DNA of 64,000 nt from Pelagicoccus albus (GTDB lineage: Bacteria; Verrucomicrobiota; Verrucomicrobiia; Opitutales; Opitutaceae), in assembly GCF_014230145.1 (NCBI RefSeq), contig NZ_JACHVC010000006.1, positions 434,001 to 498,000 on the forward strand, read 5' to 3'. The notes under the pieces are model-generated. The model had not been told where the DNA came from. It ran no database searches and saw nothing but the letters and a program-made list of their open reading frames with translations. The position numbers and the translations under genes are program-made. The stretch's first letter is position 1. Each line of letters begins with the position of its first letter. Below are positions 8,557 through 17,243 of this stretch, piece after piece.

Positions 8557-10200
8557 CTACTCGGCTTCCAGCACTTGGAAACTGGTTTTCTCGATGCTGG
8601 TGTCCGGCAGGTTCGGACTTTGGTCGAAGGTAAAACTGGATACATCTGACAAGCGGCAAATAGCGGTACCGTTGTCGGTCGGGAGTTTGAAACGATGGAA
8701 GTCTGCTCCCTGTACATCGTCCAAGACGATAGCGGTCCGCTCGTCCGCTTCGATGAGCGATACGCTTACGTTTCGGAAGGTAATGTTCTCGGCGTGGCGG
8801 CAGTAGAGAGCGTAGGCGGGGAGGAGTCCTCTCATGCTCGGTTCCGGGTACGCCTTGGGACGCTCGGGCACAGCGTAGGGATCGCGTGGTCCCTTCACGC
8901 CTTCGTCGTTTCCGCGGAGGAAAAAAGCGTTTACCAAATCGTCCGGCTGATCGGCAATCTGCTGCATGGTCAGGCCCCCTTTGTAGCCGATGCGAATGTT
9001 GTCGAAGCTCACATCCTGCACATTATGGCCGGGCTGGCCGATGATCTGCGAGGCGTAGCGCGAGTCCGCTTCGTAGACGTTTATGTTCGAAATGGATACG
9101 CGACGGAGTTTACCGACCGGCGTTCCCTCCGGACCTCTGGCCCGATTCCCGATGATCAAAAAGAAGGGAGCGTTGACGATGTCCCGCATGGTGATGTTGC
9201 TCACCACCACGTCCTCGATGGTGGCTCCGTCCACCGTTTCAAGAGCGAGGCCTCGGCAACGGTCGAAGACGCAATTGGTGATGGCGATGTTACGGAAATC
9301 GCCGTTTGACTCGGTCCCTATTTTGATGCGTCCAGTTGGGCCGTCCTGGTCGGTCGCTTTCTGGAATGAGCGATCGTAAGTACCATCGAGCATGCTGCCG
9401 ATGCTGTAGCCGCTGACTACGCAGTTGGTAATGGTGATGTTCTCGCAGGGCCGGAGTTCGTTGAGAGCATAGGAGGTCTTCAGCACGATCGCATCGTCGT
9501 GTGGCGAATTGACTGAGCAATTGCTCATGCGCACGTTTCGACAGCAATCGATGTCAAAGGCGTCGCGGTTGGTGTCCACCTTCAGGTTGTCGATAGTGAG
9601 ATTGTCGACGCCGGTCAGCAAGAAGGCGAAGTGGCCTCCGCGGAAGAGGCTGAAATCGCGGAAGGTCACATTTCGGCAATTCTTAAGGGCGATGGCTTTG
9701 TTGGCCTGTCCCGGGATTTCACCAAGGTGGTAGTCGTGAAAATCGGAGATGTCGCCGTGGTTCTCCCCTTGGAAGGGGCTCGGCTCTTCCCCAGGCAACT
9801 GCACATGGTGAGCTCCTGCCAGCGCTAAGCCGTCGATGGTACCCTGTCCGGTGATAGCGATATTATCCAGATTCTCTCCGTAGATCAGACTATTTTTGAA
9901 GTGGCTGTGCCCATAGTCCTGATACTTGAGAGCTCCCGATTCGCTCGGCTCCGGATGGTCGTATCCGTGGCTGCCGTCTTGCGAAGGGTATTCAGCCAGA
10001 AGTGTCGCTCCGGCCTCCAAGTGCAGCGTGACTCGGCTGCGGAGATGCAGTGTGTGGCTGGGGTAGACTCCCGCTGGAAAAACGACCGTGCCGCCTCCAG
10101 CTGCGTAGGCCGCGTCGATGGCCTTTTGGATGGCTGCGGTATCGTAGGAGTGGCGGTTGCCGGAAGCTCCATAGGAACGGACGTCGAAATATAAGGGCAT
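8557..10200 (-). CDS. GH28-family glycoside hydrolase (polygalacturonase-like), cytoplasmic
   Basis: Right-handed beta-helix enzyme of family GH28. It begins with the family-like YFDVRSYGASG...DTAAIQKAID. The catalytic-region motifs are DAFDIDCC, SPHDDAIVLK (about 229-238) and GRIKIGTESNG, matching the NTD, DD and RIK blocks of polygalacturonases. No signal peptide is visible, so it probably acts in the cytoplasm on imported oligosaccharides. The ATG at 10200 is preferred; an in-frame TTG at 10242 would add 14 residues. It lies at the end of the fucose-type block, downstream of deoC. Substrate could be a galacturonide or another uronic-acid-containing oligosaccharide; this is not resolved. 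Confidence 0.85.
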   Translation of the reverse strand: MPLYFDVRSYGASGNRHSYDTAAIQKAIDAAYAAGGGTVVFPAGVYPSHTLHLRSRVTLHLEAGATLLAEYPSQDGSHGYDHPEPSESGALKYQDYGHSHFKNSLIYGENLDNIAITGQGTIDGLALAGAHHVQLPGEEPSPFQGENHGDISDFHDYHLGEIPGQANKAIALKNCRNVTFRDFSLFRGGHFAFLLTGVDNLTIDNLKVDTNRDAFDIDCCRNVRMSNCSVNSPHDDAIVLKTSYALNELRPCENITITNCVVSGYSIGSMLDGTYDRSFQKATDQDGPTGRIKIGTESNGDFRNIAITNCVFDRCRGLALETVDGATIEDVVVSNITMRDIVNAPFFLIIGNRARGPEGTPVGKLRRVSISNINVYEADSRYASQIIGQPGHNVQDVSFDNIRIGYKGGLTMQQIADQPDDLVNAFFLRGNDEGVKGPRDPYAVPERPKAYPEPSMRGLLPAYALYCRHAENITFRNVSVSLIEADERTAIVLDDVQGADFHRFKLPTDNGTAICRLSDVSSFTFDQSPNLPDTSIEKTSFQVLEAE

Positions 10201-10328
10201 GTCGATAGGACTAGATATTGAGGGGGTGGCGTAATCCCTCAATAAATATGGGCTTTGCGGGGGCTTCGAGGCGATTTCTAGACGACAGTCAGATCTCGAT
10301 TTCGCTCCGAAGAGACAAGTGGGAAGGC

Positions 10329-11021
10329 CTAGTAGGCTCCCGGAGCGGCAGGGACCGTTTCCGTGTCATCGCAGATGCCCGGAGTCGAGGTGAAGCCCAC
10401 ACCTAGGCGGTCCGCTCCCATATCGACATACGCCTTGGCTTGGGCGTATCCACGGATGCCTCCAGAGGGTTTTACCTTTATGCGCCCTGCAGCGGTTTCA
10501 ACCATGGCCTTGACCGCTTCTTCGGTGGCTCCCGCTCCGTTGAAGCCGGTAGAAGTCTTCACAAAGTCGGCACCCGCTTCGATGCAGAGTTCGGTGACTT
10601 TTTTGATGTGCTCCAACTTGAGAGTGGAGGTTTCGAAAATGACTTTGAGCGGTATACCGGCGGGCTTCAGGACCTCTGCCACGGCGGCGATATCACTTTT
10701 CACATAATCCCAGTCCTCCGAGCAGATCCGACCGTAGTTGGCCACCATGTCGACTTCTGCTACGCCGAGACGGACGTATTCCTGGGCTTCAGCAACTTTG
10801 CTCGCCGTCGTGTGGGTCCCGTGCGGAAAGGCTAGGACTACGCAAACGTCGGTAGAGGTGCCTTGGCATAGCTTGTTTGCCAATTCGACGTCGCAGGGCC
10901 GCACGCAAACGGTGCGAACTTCGTACTTCAGGCCGAGCTCAATCGCTTCGGTCGCTTCGGCTAGGGTGAGGTCCGGCTTGAGGACAGCATGGTCGAGATA
11001 TCGGGCTATGGGAGTGCTCAT
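10329..11021 (-). CDS. deoC: Deoxyribose-phosphate aldolase
   Basis: Class I aldolase that splits 2-deoxyribose 5-phosphate into glyceraldehyde 3-phosphate and acetaldehyde. The 230 residues include LDHAVLKPD at the start and VDMVANYG. The Schiff-base lysine region is DFVKTSTGF (about residue 151), and the second conserved lysine lies in IKVKPSGGIRG. It sits between fucU and the GH28 gene, in a sugar rather than a nucleoside context, so a related aldol cleavage within the local sugar pathway is possible. The catalytic assignment is firm; the physiological substrate is inferred. Confidence 0.92.
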   Translation of the reverse strand: MSTPIARYLDHAVLKPDLTLAEATEAIELGLKYEVRTVCVRPCDVELANKLCQGTSTDVCVVLAFPHGTHTTASKVAEAQEYVRLGVAEVDMVANYGRICSEDWDYVKSDIAAVAEVLKPAGIPLKVIFETSTLKLEHIKKVTELCIEAGADFVKTSTGFNGAGATEEAVKAMVETAAGRIKVKPSGGIRGYAQAKAYVDMGADRLGVGFTSTPGICDDTETVPAAPGAY

Positions 11022-11147
11022 AGTCGCATCTCTACCTCCAAAACAGTCGCTGGGTCAAATGCGGATGATGGGAACTTTTGTTCAAAGACAACAAAGGCCC
11101 AAACCCCTTTAGTGAATGAGCCTTGCAAATGATTGGTGGCCTGAATT

Positions 11148-11582
11148 CTAGGCGACCGGGGTGACGCCCTTTTTCAGAATGATATTTCCGTATTTTGCGG
11201 TTTCGCCTGTCATGACCACGGCATAAGCGCTGCGGGCTCTCTCGTAGAAGGCGAAGCGTTCTATACGTTCGGAAGGCTTTGTATCCGGATATGTCTTACG
11301 AATGGAGGCGAGGTAACCTTCTTCGACGCTCGGATCCAATTCGTCGCCCGGAACGGCGGACATCATTCCGAGCGGATTTTCGACGTATTCGTCAAATGGG
11401 AACAGGGGACTTATGGCTCCTAGCAAGTCGGCAATTTTAAGCCCATCGGCTCGGATCACATTTCCATTGAAGCTTTCGCCCGGGAAATGAGCGTCGGCCA
11501 ATACGATTTCGTCGCCATGGCCCATACGATAGAGGGCGTTAAGCAGTTCAGGACTGAGCAGAGGGGATATTCCGATTAACAT
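11148..11582 (-). CDS. fucU: L-fucose mutarotase FucU (RbsD/FucU family)
   Basis: Interconverts alpha and beta anomers of L-fucose. The 144-residue protein begins [20 protein letters not shown], followed by [15 protein letters not shown] with the conserved histidine and aspartate residues of the RbsD/FucU fold. Near the C-terminus is [16 protein letters not shown], typical of FucU. The ATG at 11582 gives the normal family length; the longer upstream open frame overlaps fucP and is a shadow. It lies 44 bp downstream of fucP, probably in one transcript. A ribose-type RbsD role is less likely given FucP next door. Confidence 0.9.
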   Translation of the reverse strand: MLIGISPLLSPELLNALYRMGHGDEIVLADAHFPGESFNGNVIRADGLKIADLLGAISPLFPFDEYVENPLGMMSAVPGDELDPSVEEGYLASIRKTYPDTKPSERIERFAFYERARSAYAVVMTGETAKYGNIILKKGVTPVA

Positions 11583-11626
11583 TTTGCAGATTCGTTTTCT
11601 TTCAAAGTGATAGTCTAAAAGGCAGC

Positions 11627-13144
11627 TTAGGCTGTTTTCTTTTCGTGATGACCGTAGGTCCGATAGGCGAAGATGCCGATCAGGATGAAGCAGGCTGCCG
11701 GCAGCCAGAAGGAGGTGCGGACTCCGAAGTTTTCGATCAACCCTCCTTGCAGCTTTGTTAGGACTGCACCGCCCACGATGGACATGATCAAGTAGGCTGA
11801 ACCTAGCTTGGCTTCCTCCTCGCGCAGGTCCTTGAGGGCGATTCCATAAATGGTGGGGAACATCAAAGACATGCAGCCGGAGATTAGAACGAGGCAAGAT
11901 AGGCCGATGTAGCCAGGTAGGAAGATGGCTCCGACGGTGAAGGCGAAACCGCCGCTCGAGAAGAGGAAGAGCAGTTTACCTGGGCTCACGAAGCGAAGTA
12001 GGAAGGTGCAAATGAAACGGCTGCAGAGAAAGATGATCATCGCTGCGATATTCCATTTTTGGGCAGTCGCGAGGTCTAGGCCGACCTGCTCCATCCCGTA
12101 GTGGATGATAAAGGTCCAGCACATGATCTGAGCCCCCACGTAAAACCCTTGGGCCAGCACGCCTTCGCGGAAGTGAGGTTTTCTCAGAAGGTGGCCAGTT
12201 ACGACGAAGAATGGAGCATCTTTTTCCTCGCGTCTAAAGAGCGGCATCTTGGAGAACGAAAAGAGTATCAGGAAGATAAATACGACGCTGGCTATCACCA
12301 TGTAGGGAGTGCGTACAAAACCAAGGTCGGCTTGCTGGATGGTCTTAAACTCCGCCGGTTCGGTGGCTCGCAGTGTTTTCAGGGCATTGGGTACGGCACC
12401 ATCCAAAACACCTGGCAATTCGTCCGCGAAGGTCGGAACGCCGTTTGCGTACAGGCTCACAACATTCCCATCGGGAAGAGTCACGGAGTCGCCTTCAACC
12501 GTCGCTCCAGCGGGCAAATTCTCCGCGTCCGTCAAAAGGTACTGGGTGTAAGCCGGATTGTTCTGACCGAGCTCCGCTCTGAACTCGCCCACTTGCAAGC
12601 TTGGAGCCAAGATAAAGGTCGCAACAGCCATGCCTGTGAGAGAGCCGATCGGGTTGAAGGCTTGGGCCAGGTTAAGCCGCTGCGTTGCGGTCTCTGGTGG
12701 GCCCATGGCCAAAATGTAGGGATTGCAGGAGGTTTCCAGAAAGGCGAGGCCGTAGGTTATGACGTAGGACGCGAGGCAGAAAACCCAGAAAGTCGCAGTC
12801 AAGCTGGCGGGTATGGTGATGAGGGCTCCCACCCCGTAAAGCGTTAGCCCGAGAATGATAGCGGCCTTGTAGGAGTAGCGGCGGATGAAGAGAGCCGCCG
12901 GAATGGCCATGCAGAAATAGCCCGTGTAGAAGGCGAACTGCAACCAAGAGGCTTGGGAAGTGCCGATGATGAAGACTTGTTCGAAGACTTTGACCAGTGG
13001 GTTGGTGAAGTCGTTGGCGAATCCCCACAGGGAAAAACAGCAGGTCGTCAAAATGAAAGAGACAAGAAATTGTTTGGGGACGACGGGGATCTTGGTGTAG
13101 GTGCTAGCTGTCGGGCTCGGGGTTTCGCGGGTAGCGTTGCTCAT
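11627..13144 (-). CDS. fucP: L-fucose:H+ symporter family permease with enlarged periplasmic loop
   Basis: Major facilitator of the FucP subfamily, importing L-fucose or a related sugar. Family features include [16 protein letters not shown] in the first membrane segment, [15 protein letters not shown] and [13 protein letters not shown]. The region [23 protein letters not shown] aligns by eye with the matching FucP helix. The protein is 505 residues, against about 440 in E. coli. The excess lies in a hydrophilic insertion at roughly 183-265 in the loop before that TPYM helix. About 12 hydrophobic segments are visible. A strong terminator separates it from the upstream dehydrogenase, so fucP-fucU may have its own promoter. 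Confidence 0.88.
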   Translation of the reverse strand: MSNATRETPSPTASTYTKIPVVPKQFLVSFILTTCCFSLWGFANDFTNPLVKVFEQVFIIGTSQASWLQFAFYTGYFCMAIPAALFIRRYSYKAAIILGLTLYGVGALITIPASLTATFWVFCLASYVITYGLAFLETSCNPYILAMGPPETATQRLNLAQAFNPIGSLTGMAVATFILAPSLQVGEFRAELGQNNPAYTQYLLTDAENLPAGATVEGDSVTLPDGNVVSLYANGVPTFADELPGVLDGAVPNALKTLRATEPAEFKTIQQADLGFVRTPYMVIASVVFIFLILFSFSKMPLFRREEKDAPFFVVTGHLLRKPHFREGVLAQGFYVGAQIMCWTFIIHYGMEQVGLDLATAQKWNIAAMIIFLCSRFICTFLLRFVSPGKLLFLFSSGGFAFTVGAIFLPGYIGLSCLVLISGCMSLMFPTIYGIALKDLREEEAKLGSAYLIMSIVGGAVLTKLQGGLIENFGVRTSFWLPAACFILIGIFAYRTYGHHEKKTA

Positions 13145-13191
13145 AGATTTTTGGGGTAGGGGAATAGGGGATACGGCAAGGGAAAAGGAAA

Positions 13192-13222
13192 TGCCCGTCC
13201 TTTAAAGGAAAAAGGACGGGCA
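13192..13222 (-). terminator. Strong hairpin between alcohol dehydrogenase and fucP
   Basis: A perfect 11 bp inverted repeat, tgcccgtcctt / aaggacgggca, with a 9-base spacer. It lies 12 bp after the dehydrogenase stop codon on the minus strand. It splits the AKR-dehydrogenase unit from fucP-fucU-deoC. Confidence 0.7.
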
Positions 13223-13234
13223 CGAAGTTCTTTA

Positions 13235-14326
13235 TTAAGCGTTGTCCAGCTCTTCGTCGAAACAGACCGCGACTTTTCCGCATTTTCCGGAAGCCATAAG
13301 AGCGTAGGCGTCGCTCACTTGGTCCAATGCAAAACGGTGAGTCACGAGATCGGCCGGATGCACGCCCCAGCGAACGAGGCGTTCGATTAGCTCTTCCATT
13401 TTCCAGGTAGAAGTCACCCAGGAGCCGTAAATCGTTTTTTGGTCGTGGATCATGTCAGGCGACGGATTCAGGTCCATGGTTCCGCCTTCGCCGATGAGGA
13501 CGATCTTGCCCCACTTTCGGGTGGCTTGTACCGCGGTTTTACGCGCTGCGTGGTGAGCCGAGCAATCGACTGCCCGTTCCACACCGTAGCCGCCGGTCAG
13601 GGCCTTGATTTGCTCCACGTTGTCCGGACCGGCCTTGAGAACGTGGTCGCAAAGGCCTAGATCTTTGGCGATCTGAAGGCGTTCGTCGATGGCATCGGTG
13701 CCGATGATCAGCTTTGCTCCCAGGGCTCGTGAGAGGACGGCGGCAGCAAGTCCAACAGGACCCAATCCGGTGACGAGTACCGCGTCGTTTCCGCAGATTC
13801 CGATCTTCTCCAGACCCTCGTAAACAGTACCAAAGCCACAAGCGACTTGAGCTCCATCGACGTAGCTCAATTCGTCAGGGAGCAGTAGGAGATCCTTTTC
13901 TTCCGCGATCATGTAAGGGGCCATGCCGCCGTCGCGCTGCCAGCCGTAGGCTCGGCGATAATTCTCGTTGGTACAGGAAATCATGTAGCCGCGGCGGCAG
14001 TCGTTGCAGACTCCGCATCCAGAAATGTGATACACGACTACACGATCGCCTTCCTTGAACTGGCGGCAGCCCGGGCCAACCTTTTCGATTTTGCCGCTTG
14101 GTTCGTGCCCCGCGATCACGCCTTGGTAGCCTTCCGGCCCTTTGCCAAGGTGCTCGTGGTAGATGCAGCGAATGTCGGAGCCGCAAATAGTGGAGGCCTT
14201 GACGCGGATGAGTACCTCCCCGTGACCGGGCTCTGGAATGGCGAACTCCTTGAGCTCAGTGGTGCTATCGCCCGGCAGGGTGGCCCCCATCATAGGATTG
14301 TGAGTGCATGTACTAGATTGGCACAT
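13235..14326 (-). CDS. Zinc-dependent medium-chain alcohol/polyol dehydrogenase
   Basis: Medium-chain dehydrogenase of 363 residues. The catalytic-zinc region is visible as TICGSDIR and GHEPSG. The structural-zinc cysteines are in CGVCNDCRRGYMISC (four Cys). The NAD(P) Rossmann motif is VTGLGPVGLAAA near residue 190. It is related to sorbitol and threonine dehydrogenase-like enzymes. Its neighbours (aldo-keto reductase, FucP, FucU) suggest oxidation of a fucose-derived sugar or reduction of an aldehyde product such as lactaldehyde; this is inference. It begins 34 bp after the AKR stop and ends at a strong terminator. Confidence 0.85.
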   Translation of the reverse strand: MCQSSTCTHNPMMGATLPGDSTTELKEFAIPEPGHGEVLIRVKASTICGSDIRCIYHEHLGKGPEGYQGVIAGHEPSGKIEKVGPGCRQFKEGDRVVVYHISGCGVCNDCRRGYMISCTNENYRRAYGWQRDGGMAPYMIAEEKDLLLLPDELSYVDGAQVACGFGTVYEGLEKIGICGNDAVLVTGLGPVGLAAAVLSRALGAKLIIGTDAIDERLQIAKDLGLCDHVLKAGPDNVEQIKALTGGYGVERAVDCSAHHAARKTAVQATRKWGKIVLIGEGGTMDLNPSPDMIHDQKTIYGSWVTSTWKMEELIERLVRWGVHPADLVTHRFALDQVSDAYALMASGKCGKVAVCFDEELDNA

Positions 14327-14359
14327 ATTCGTATGCTATTTATTCGAGGTTTTTGAAAT

Positions 14360-15379
14360 TCATTGAGCGATCGTCCCGTCCAGATCCCAAAGGTCTTCCC
14401 AGGTCTGGTCCTCTTTCCAGAGGAAGACCTGCCCTTTGATGAGGCGGCAGTTTTTATCGATCTTGGACAAGGCTTCCATCTCTTCGTCGCTCAGCTTGGG
14501 TGTAACCAGACTCTGGATATTGGCCAACATGTTGCGTGGGTTGGTGGAAAAGGGGATGGGGATCTGACCGCGTTGCTCCGCCCATTTTACGCAAAGCGTG
14601 GCAGGGTGGATTCCATGTTTTTTCGCGATCTCGACTATGACAGGATCTTCCGTATCAACCGTGTCGTCTGCGGTCTTGTCACGTTCCGGTCGGGCAGGGG
14701 AACCTATCGGGCAAAAGCCCACCGGCTGTATTCCTTGAGAGACTACGAAATCGTAAAGCTTCTGTTGCTGGAAGTGCGGGTGCAGTTCCATTTCATTGAT
14801 CGCAGGTTTGATCGCAGCGTCCGCTAGCAAGAGTTTCAGCTTGGGCTCGGTCATGTTGGAGGTGCCGATCGCTTTAACCAATCCCATTTCGACCAACTTC
14901 TCCATCTGTCGCCAGGTCTTCATGAAATTGGCATGGATGTAGGGCTTGGCCTCGGCGGAGCGGGAGGAGACGTCGCACCCTTTGGCGTGGAAATTTGGAA
15001 ACGGCCAATGGACGAGGTAGAGGTCCAGGTAATCGAGCTTCAAGTCGGACAAAGTCTTCTGGCAGGAAGGGATGACATCTTCTTCCGCGTGCTTGTCGTT
15101 CCAGAGTTTGGAGGTGATCCAAAGCTCTTCGCGGCTCACCTTTCCGGAGGCAATGACCTCGGCTAGCGCATCGCCGATTTCCGCTTCGTTTCCGTAGACG
15201 GACGCGCAGTCGATGTGACGGTAGCCGATGTCGATGGCTTGCTTGACGGCTTGGGCCACGCTGTCGTTGCTGACGTGGTCCGAGCCAAAGGTGCCGAGCC
15301 CGATGGCAGGCATTTTAGCTCCGGTGTTTAGCGTGCGGTAGGGCACGGTAAGGGGATCGATTTGGGTGACAGTAGACAT
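14360..15379 (-). CDS. Aldo-keto reductase
   Basis: NADPH-dependent oxidoreductase with a TIM-barrel fold, 339 residues. The catalytic tetrad is visible: aspartate and tyrosine in YRHIDCASVYGNE, lysine in ITSKLWN and histidine in LVHWPFP. AIGTSNM and the C-terminal IPIPFSTNPRNMLANI cofactor region also fit the family. It is the first gene of the minus-strand unit and is divergent from an AraC regulator across a 213 bp region with repeated operator-like elements. It could reduce lactaldehyde or a keto-sugar, or oxidise L-fucose; sequence alone does not decide. Confidence 0.9.
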   Translation of the reverse strand: MSTVTQIDPLTVPYRTLNTGAKMPAIGLGTFGSDHVSNDSVAQAVKQAIDIGYRHIDCASVYGNEAEIGDALAEVIASGKVSREELWITSKLWNDKHAEEDVIPSCQKTLSDLKLDYLDLYLVHWPFPNFHAKGCDVSSRSAEAKPYIHANFMKTWRQMEKLVEMGLVKAIGTSNMTEPKLKLLLADAAIKPAINEMELHPHFQQQKLYDFVVSQGIQPVGFCPIGSPARPERDKTADDTVDTEDPVIVEIAKKHGIHPATLCVKWAEQRGQIPIPFSTNPRNMLANIQSLVTPKLSDEEMEALSKIDKNCRLIKGQVFLWKEDQTWEDLWDLDGTIAQ

Positions 15380-15413
15380 AGTCGCTTTCAGAAAACTGTG
15401 GCGGATTTCGGAC

Positions 15414-15468
15414 GCGTTTCGGCGCAGATGGGGGCAGCAGGGGAACGCCGAAACGCGGTCCGAAACGC
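15414..15468. promoter_or_regulatory. Operator-like cluster with inverted and direct repeats
   Basis: Between the divergent AKR and AraC genes, GCGTTTCGGCG (15414-15424) is an exact inverted match of CGCCGAAACGC (15446-15456). The core CCGAAACGC then repeats directly at 15460-15468, 12 bp after its first occurrence. Direct half-site repeats are usual for AraC-family activators. The cluster is 35-90 bp upstream of the AKR start, a plausible position for the neighbouring regulator to bind. Confidence 0.55.
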
Positions 15469-15592
15469 TTTCGCACTTAGGGGTAGGGCAGTGACTATAG
15501 CGATTTTCCAGCCGGTTGGGAATGGCTGCTTATGACCACTACTTGGATATTTTTGACCTTTCGGCATTGCGTTAGCGGTGAACACGAAGAGC

Positions 15593-16483
15593 ATGGAGAG
15601 AATGGATCCCACGCTCCCCAGCTTTATATCCCGGCAGGTTTTGGATTCGGCTTACTTCTTCCTGAATCTCGATCCCAAGTCGGAAGACTCGTTTGGCGTG
15701 AGCTGCGGCGGCTTCGAAAAGTGTTCTCCCGATTACAAAGTCAGCCGCAGCGAATTCAGTTTTGTTGGGATCGAATATGTGGTTTCGGGCCGAGCTAAAG
15801 TGACGATTGGGGAGAGGAGTTTTGACCTGCGTCCGGGGTCCCTGTTTGGCTATCTACCCAATTCTCCCCTTACGATCGAAAACCGAGGCGTCTACCCGTT
15901 GACCAAGTATTTCGTGGATATCCACGGGGAGGACGCGATCTCGCTCTTTCGCAAAAGCCCGCTTGGTTCGCTGCACGCTTTGGAATTCTCCGGAGTGCGT
16001 TGGGTCGAGGAGACCTTTCGGCAGATGGTCAAATTTGGCAGTCGAGGCGGGGCCCGTGCCCAGCGTTCCTGCGATTTGCTGGCGGAGCTTCTTTTGCTGC
16101 AGGTCGAGGAAACAGAGCTAGAGAAGCAAGAGGGTGCCTCAGCTGCCTATCTCAGCTACCGCAAGTGCAAGGAGGCCTTGGTGGAAGGCTTCGCCCGATA
16201 CAACTCTATCGCCGAACTAGCGGACGAGGTTTCGCTCGATCAGGCCTACATTGCCCGGCTTTTCAGCCGCTATGACGATGACTCGCCGTACCGTCTGCTG
16301 ATTCGGTTAAAAATGAACCACGCGGCTCGCCTTCTGTTTCGAGAAAATATGCTGGTGAAAAACGCGGCTGAAGCCGTTGGCTTCGTGGACTCGGCCCATT
16401 TTTCCCGAGTATTCAAGAAGACCTACGGCGTATCGCCCGCCAACTTTCCCAAGTCGGTGCGGGGAACATTTTCCGAGAAGTAG
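15593..16483 (+). CDS. AraC-family transcriptional regulator
   Basis: One-component sugar-responsive regulator. The N-terminal half is a cupin-type sensor (EYVVSGRAKVTIGERSFDLRPGSLF pattern). The C-terminal 100 residues form the double helix-turn-helix, with SIAELADEVSLDQAYIARLF and AAEAVGFVDSAHFSRVFKK followed by YGVSPANF. The ATG at 15593 is preferred; an in-frame GTG at 15578 and ATG at 15602 are alternatives. It is divergent from the AKR-dehydrogenase unit and is the best candidate to control the fucose block through the repeats at 15414-15468. The inducer is unknown, probably L-fucose or a breakdown product. Confidence 0.9.
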   Translation: MERMDPTLPSFISRQVLDSAYFFLNLDPKSEDSFGVSCGGFEKCSPDYKVSRSEFSFVGIEYVVSGRAKVTIGERSFDLRPGSLFGYLPNSPLTIENRGVYPLTKYFVDIHGEDAISLFRKSPLGSLHALEFSGVRWVEETFRQMVKFGSRGGARAQRSCDLLAELLLLQVEETELEKQEGASAAYLSYRKCKEALVEGFARYNSIAELADEVSLDQAYIARLFSRYDDDSPYRLLIRLKMNHAARLLFRENMLVKNAAEAVGFVDSAHFSRVFKKTYGVSPANFPKSVRGTFSEK

Positions 16484-16570
16484 GGATTTAACTAGACTGC
16501 AGCCAGCGGGTCCGGCGCTCGGCGCTTGCCTTCGCGCCGAGCTTTCGGTCATTTTGCAATTCTAAGCCTT

Positions 16571-17023
16571 ATGATTAAGTTTGTTATCAAAATACTGTGC
16601 CTGGGACTCATCCTCCTGTTGGGCTATTATTTCTTCCTCGGCTCACCCGAGGATAAGGAGCGGGCAAAAGCGGTCTTCTCCGAAGCGGGCGATCTTTTCG
16701 CGGAATTGGGTAACTTCATCAAGGGAGAGAAGGATAAATTTGACCGAGGCGACTACGAAGCGGAACTCGAAAAGATTCGCGATCTGCTGGACAAGGTAAA
16801 GGAGAAGGCATCCGATCTGTCCTCTTTGCAGGATACCTCCAATGGGGTTCAGGCTCTGATGCTAGATCGTAAGTACAAGAGCTTGAAGGAGCTTTCCGAA
16901 AGGGAGGATTTGACGGAAGAGGAGATGGAGGAGCTGCAGGAGCAGATAAAACTCCTACATGAACAAGCCGACGAGTTGGCCACCAATTCCGAAGAGGGAA
17001 CGACCAGTTTGCCTAAACTTTAA
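16571..17023 (+). CDS. Hypothetical membrane-anchored coiled-coil protein
   Basis: A 150-residue protein of unrecognised family. Residues 1-24 (MIKFVIKILCLGLILLLGYY...) form one membrane segment or uncleaved signal. The rest is highly charged and helical, with heptad-like glutamate- and lysine-rich stretches such as SEREDLTEEEMEELQEQIK, suggesting a coiled coil. The ATG at 16571 is chosen because it starts exactly at the hydrophobic segment. A longer frame from 16526 would precede it with unrelated sequence. A terminator follows. No function can be assigned. Confidence 0.7.
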   Translation: MIKFVIKILCLGLILLLGYYFFLGSPEDKERAKAVFSEAGDLFAELGNFIKGEKDKFDRGDYEAELEKIRDLLDKVKEKASDLSSLQDTSNGVQALMLDRKYKSLKELSEREDLTEEEMEELQEQIKLLHEQADELATNSEEGTTSLPKL

Positions 17024-17026
17024 AGT

Positions 17027-17057
17027 AAAGGCCCGCTTTCATCGGTGGGCCTTTTTT
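17027..17057 (+). terminator. Rho-independent terminator
   Basis: GC-rich hairpin built from aaaggcccgc and ggtgggcctttttt, ending in a T tract, 3 bp after the stop of the coiled-coil gene. Confidence 0.75.
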
Positions 17058-17243
17058 AGTTGGCGAAGCTTTGCGATTTCTCCGGATTGCGGTGCACGAA
17101 TATTCCTTTGATCTACTGGTCGAAGGTTTCGAAGGAATAAGCGGAGGCCAGTTTTCCATTTTCATAAACGAGTACTCCAGGAGCCCCGTTGAACCAGGTT
17201 TGAGAGAAGGCGTATTCGGTTCCATTTTTGAGGGCCTGTTTGC

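Noticed and set aside
11148-11897. Extended FucU frame starting at 11897
   Set aside because: The extra N-terminal part overlaps fucP and is arginine- and proline-rich; family length starts at 11582.
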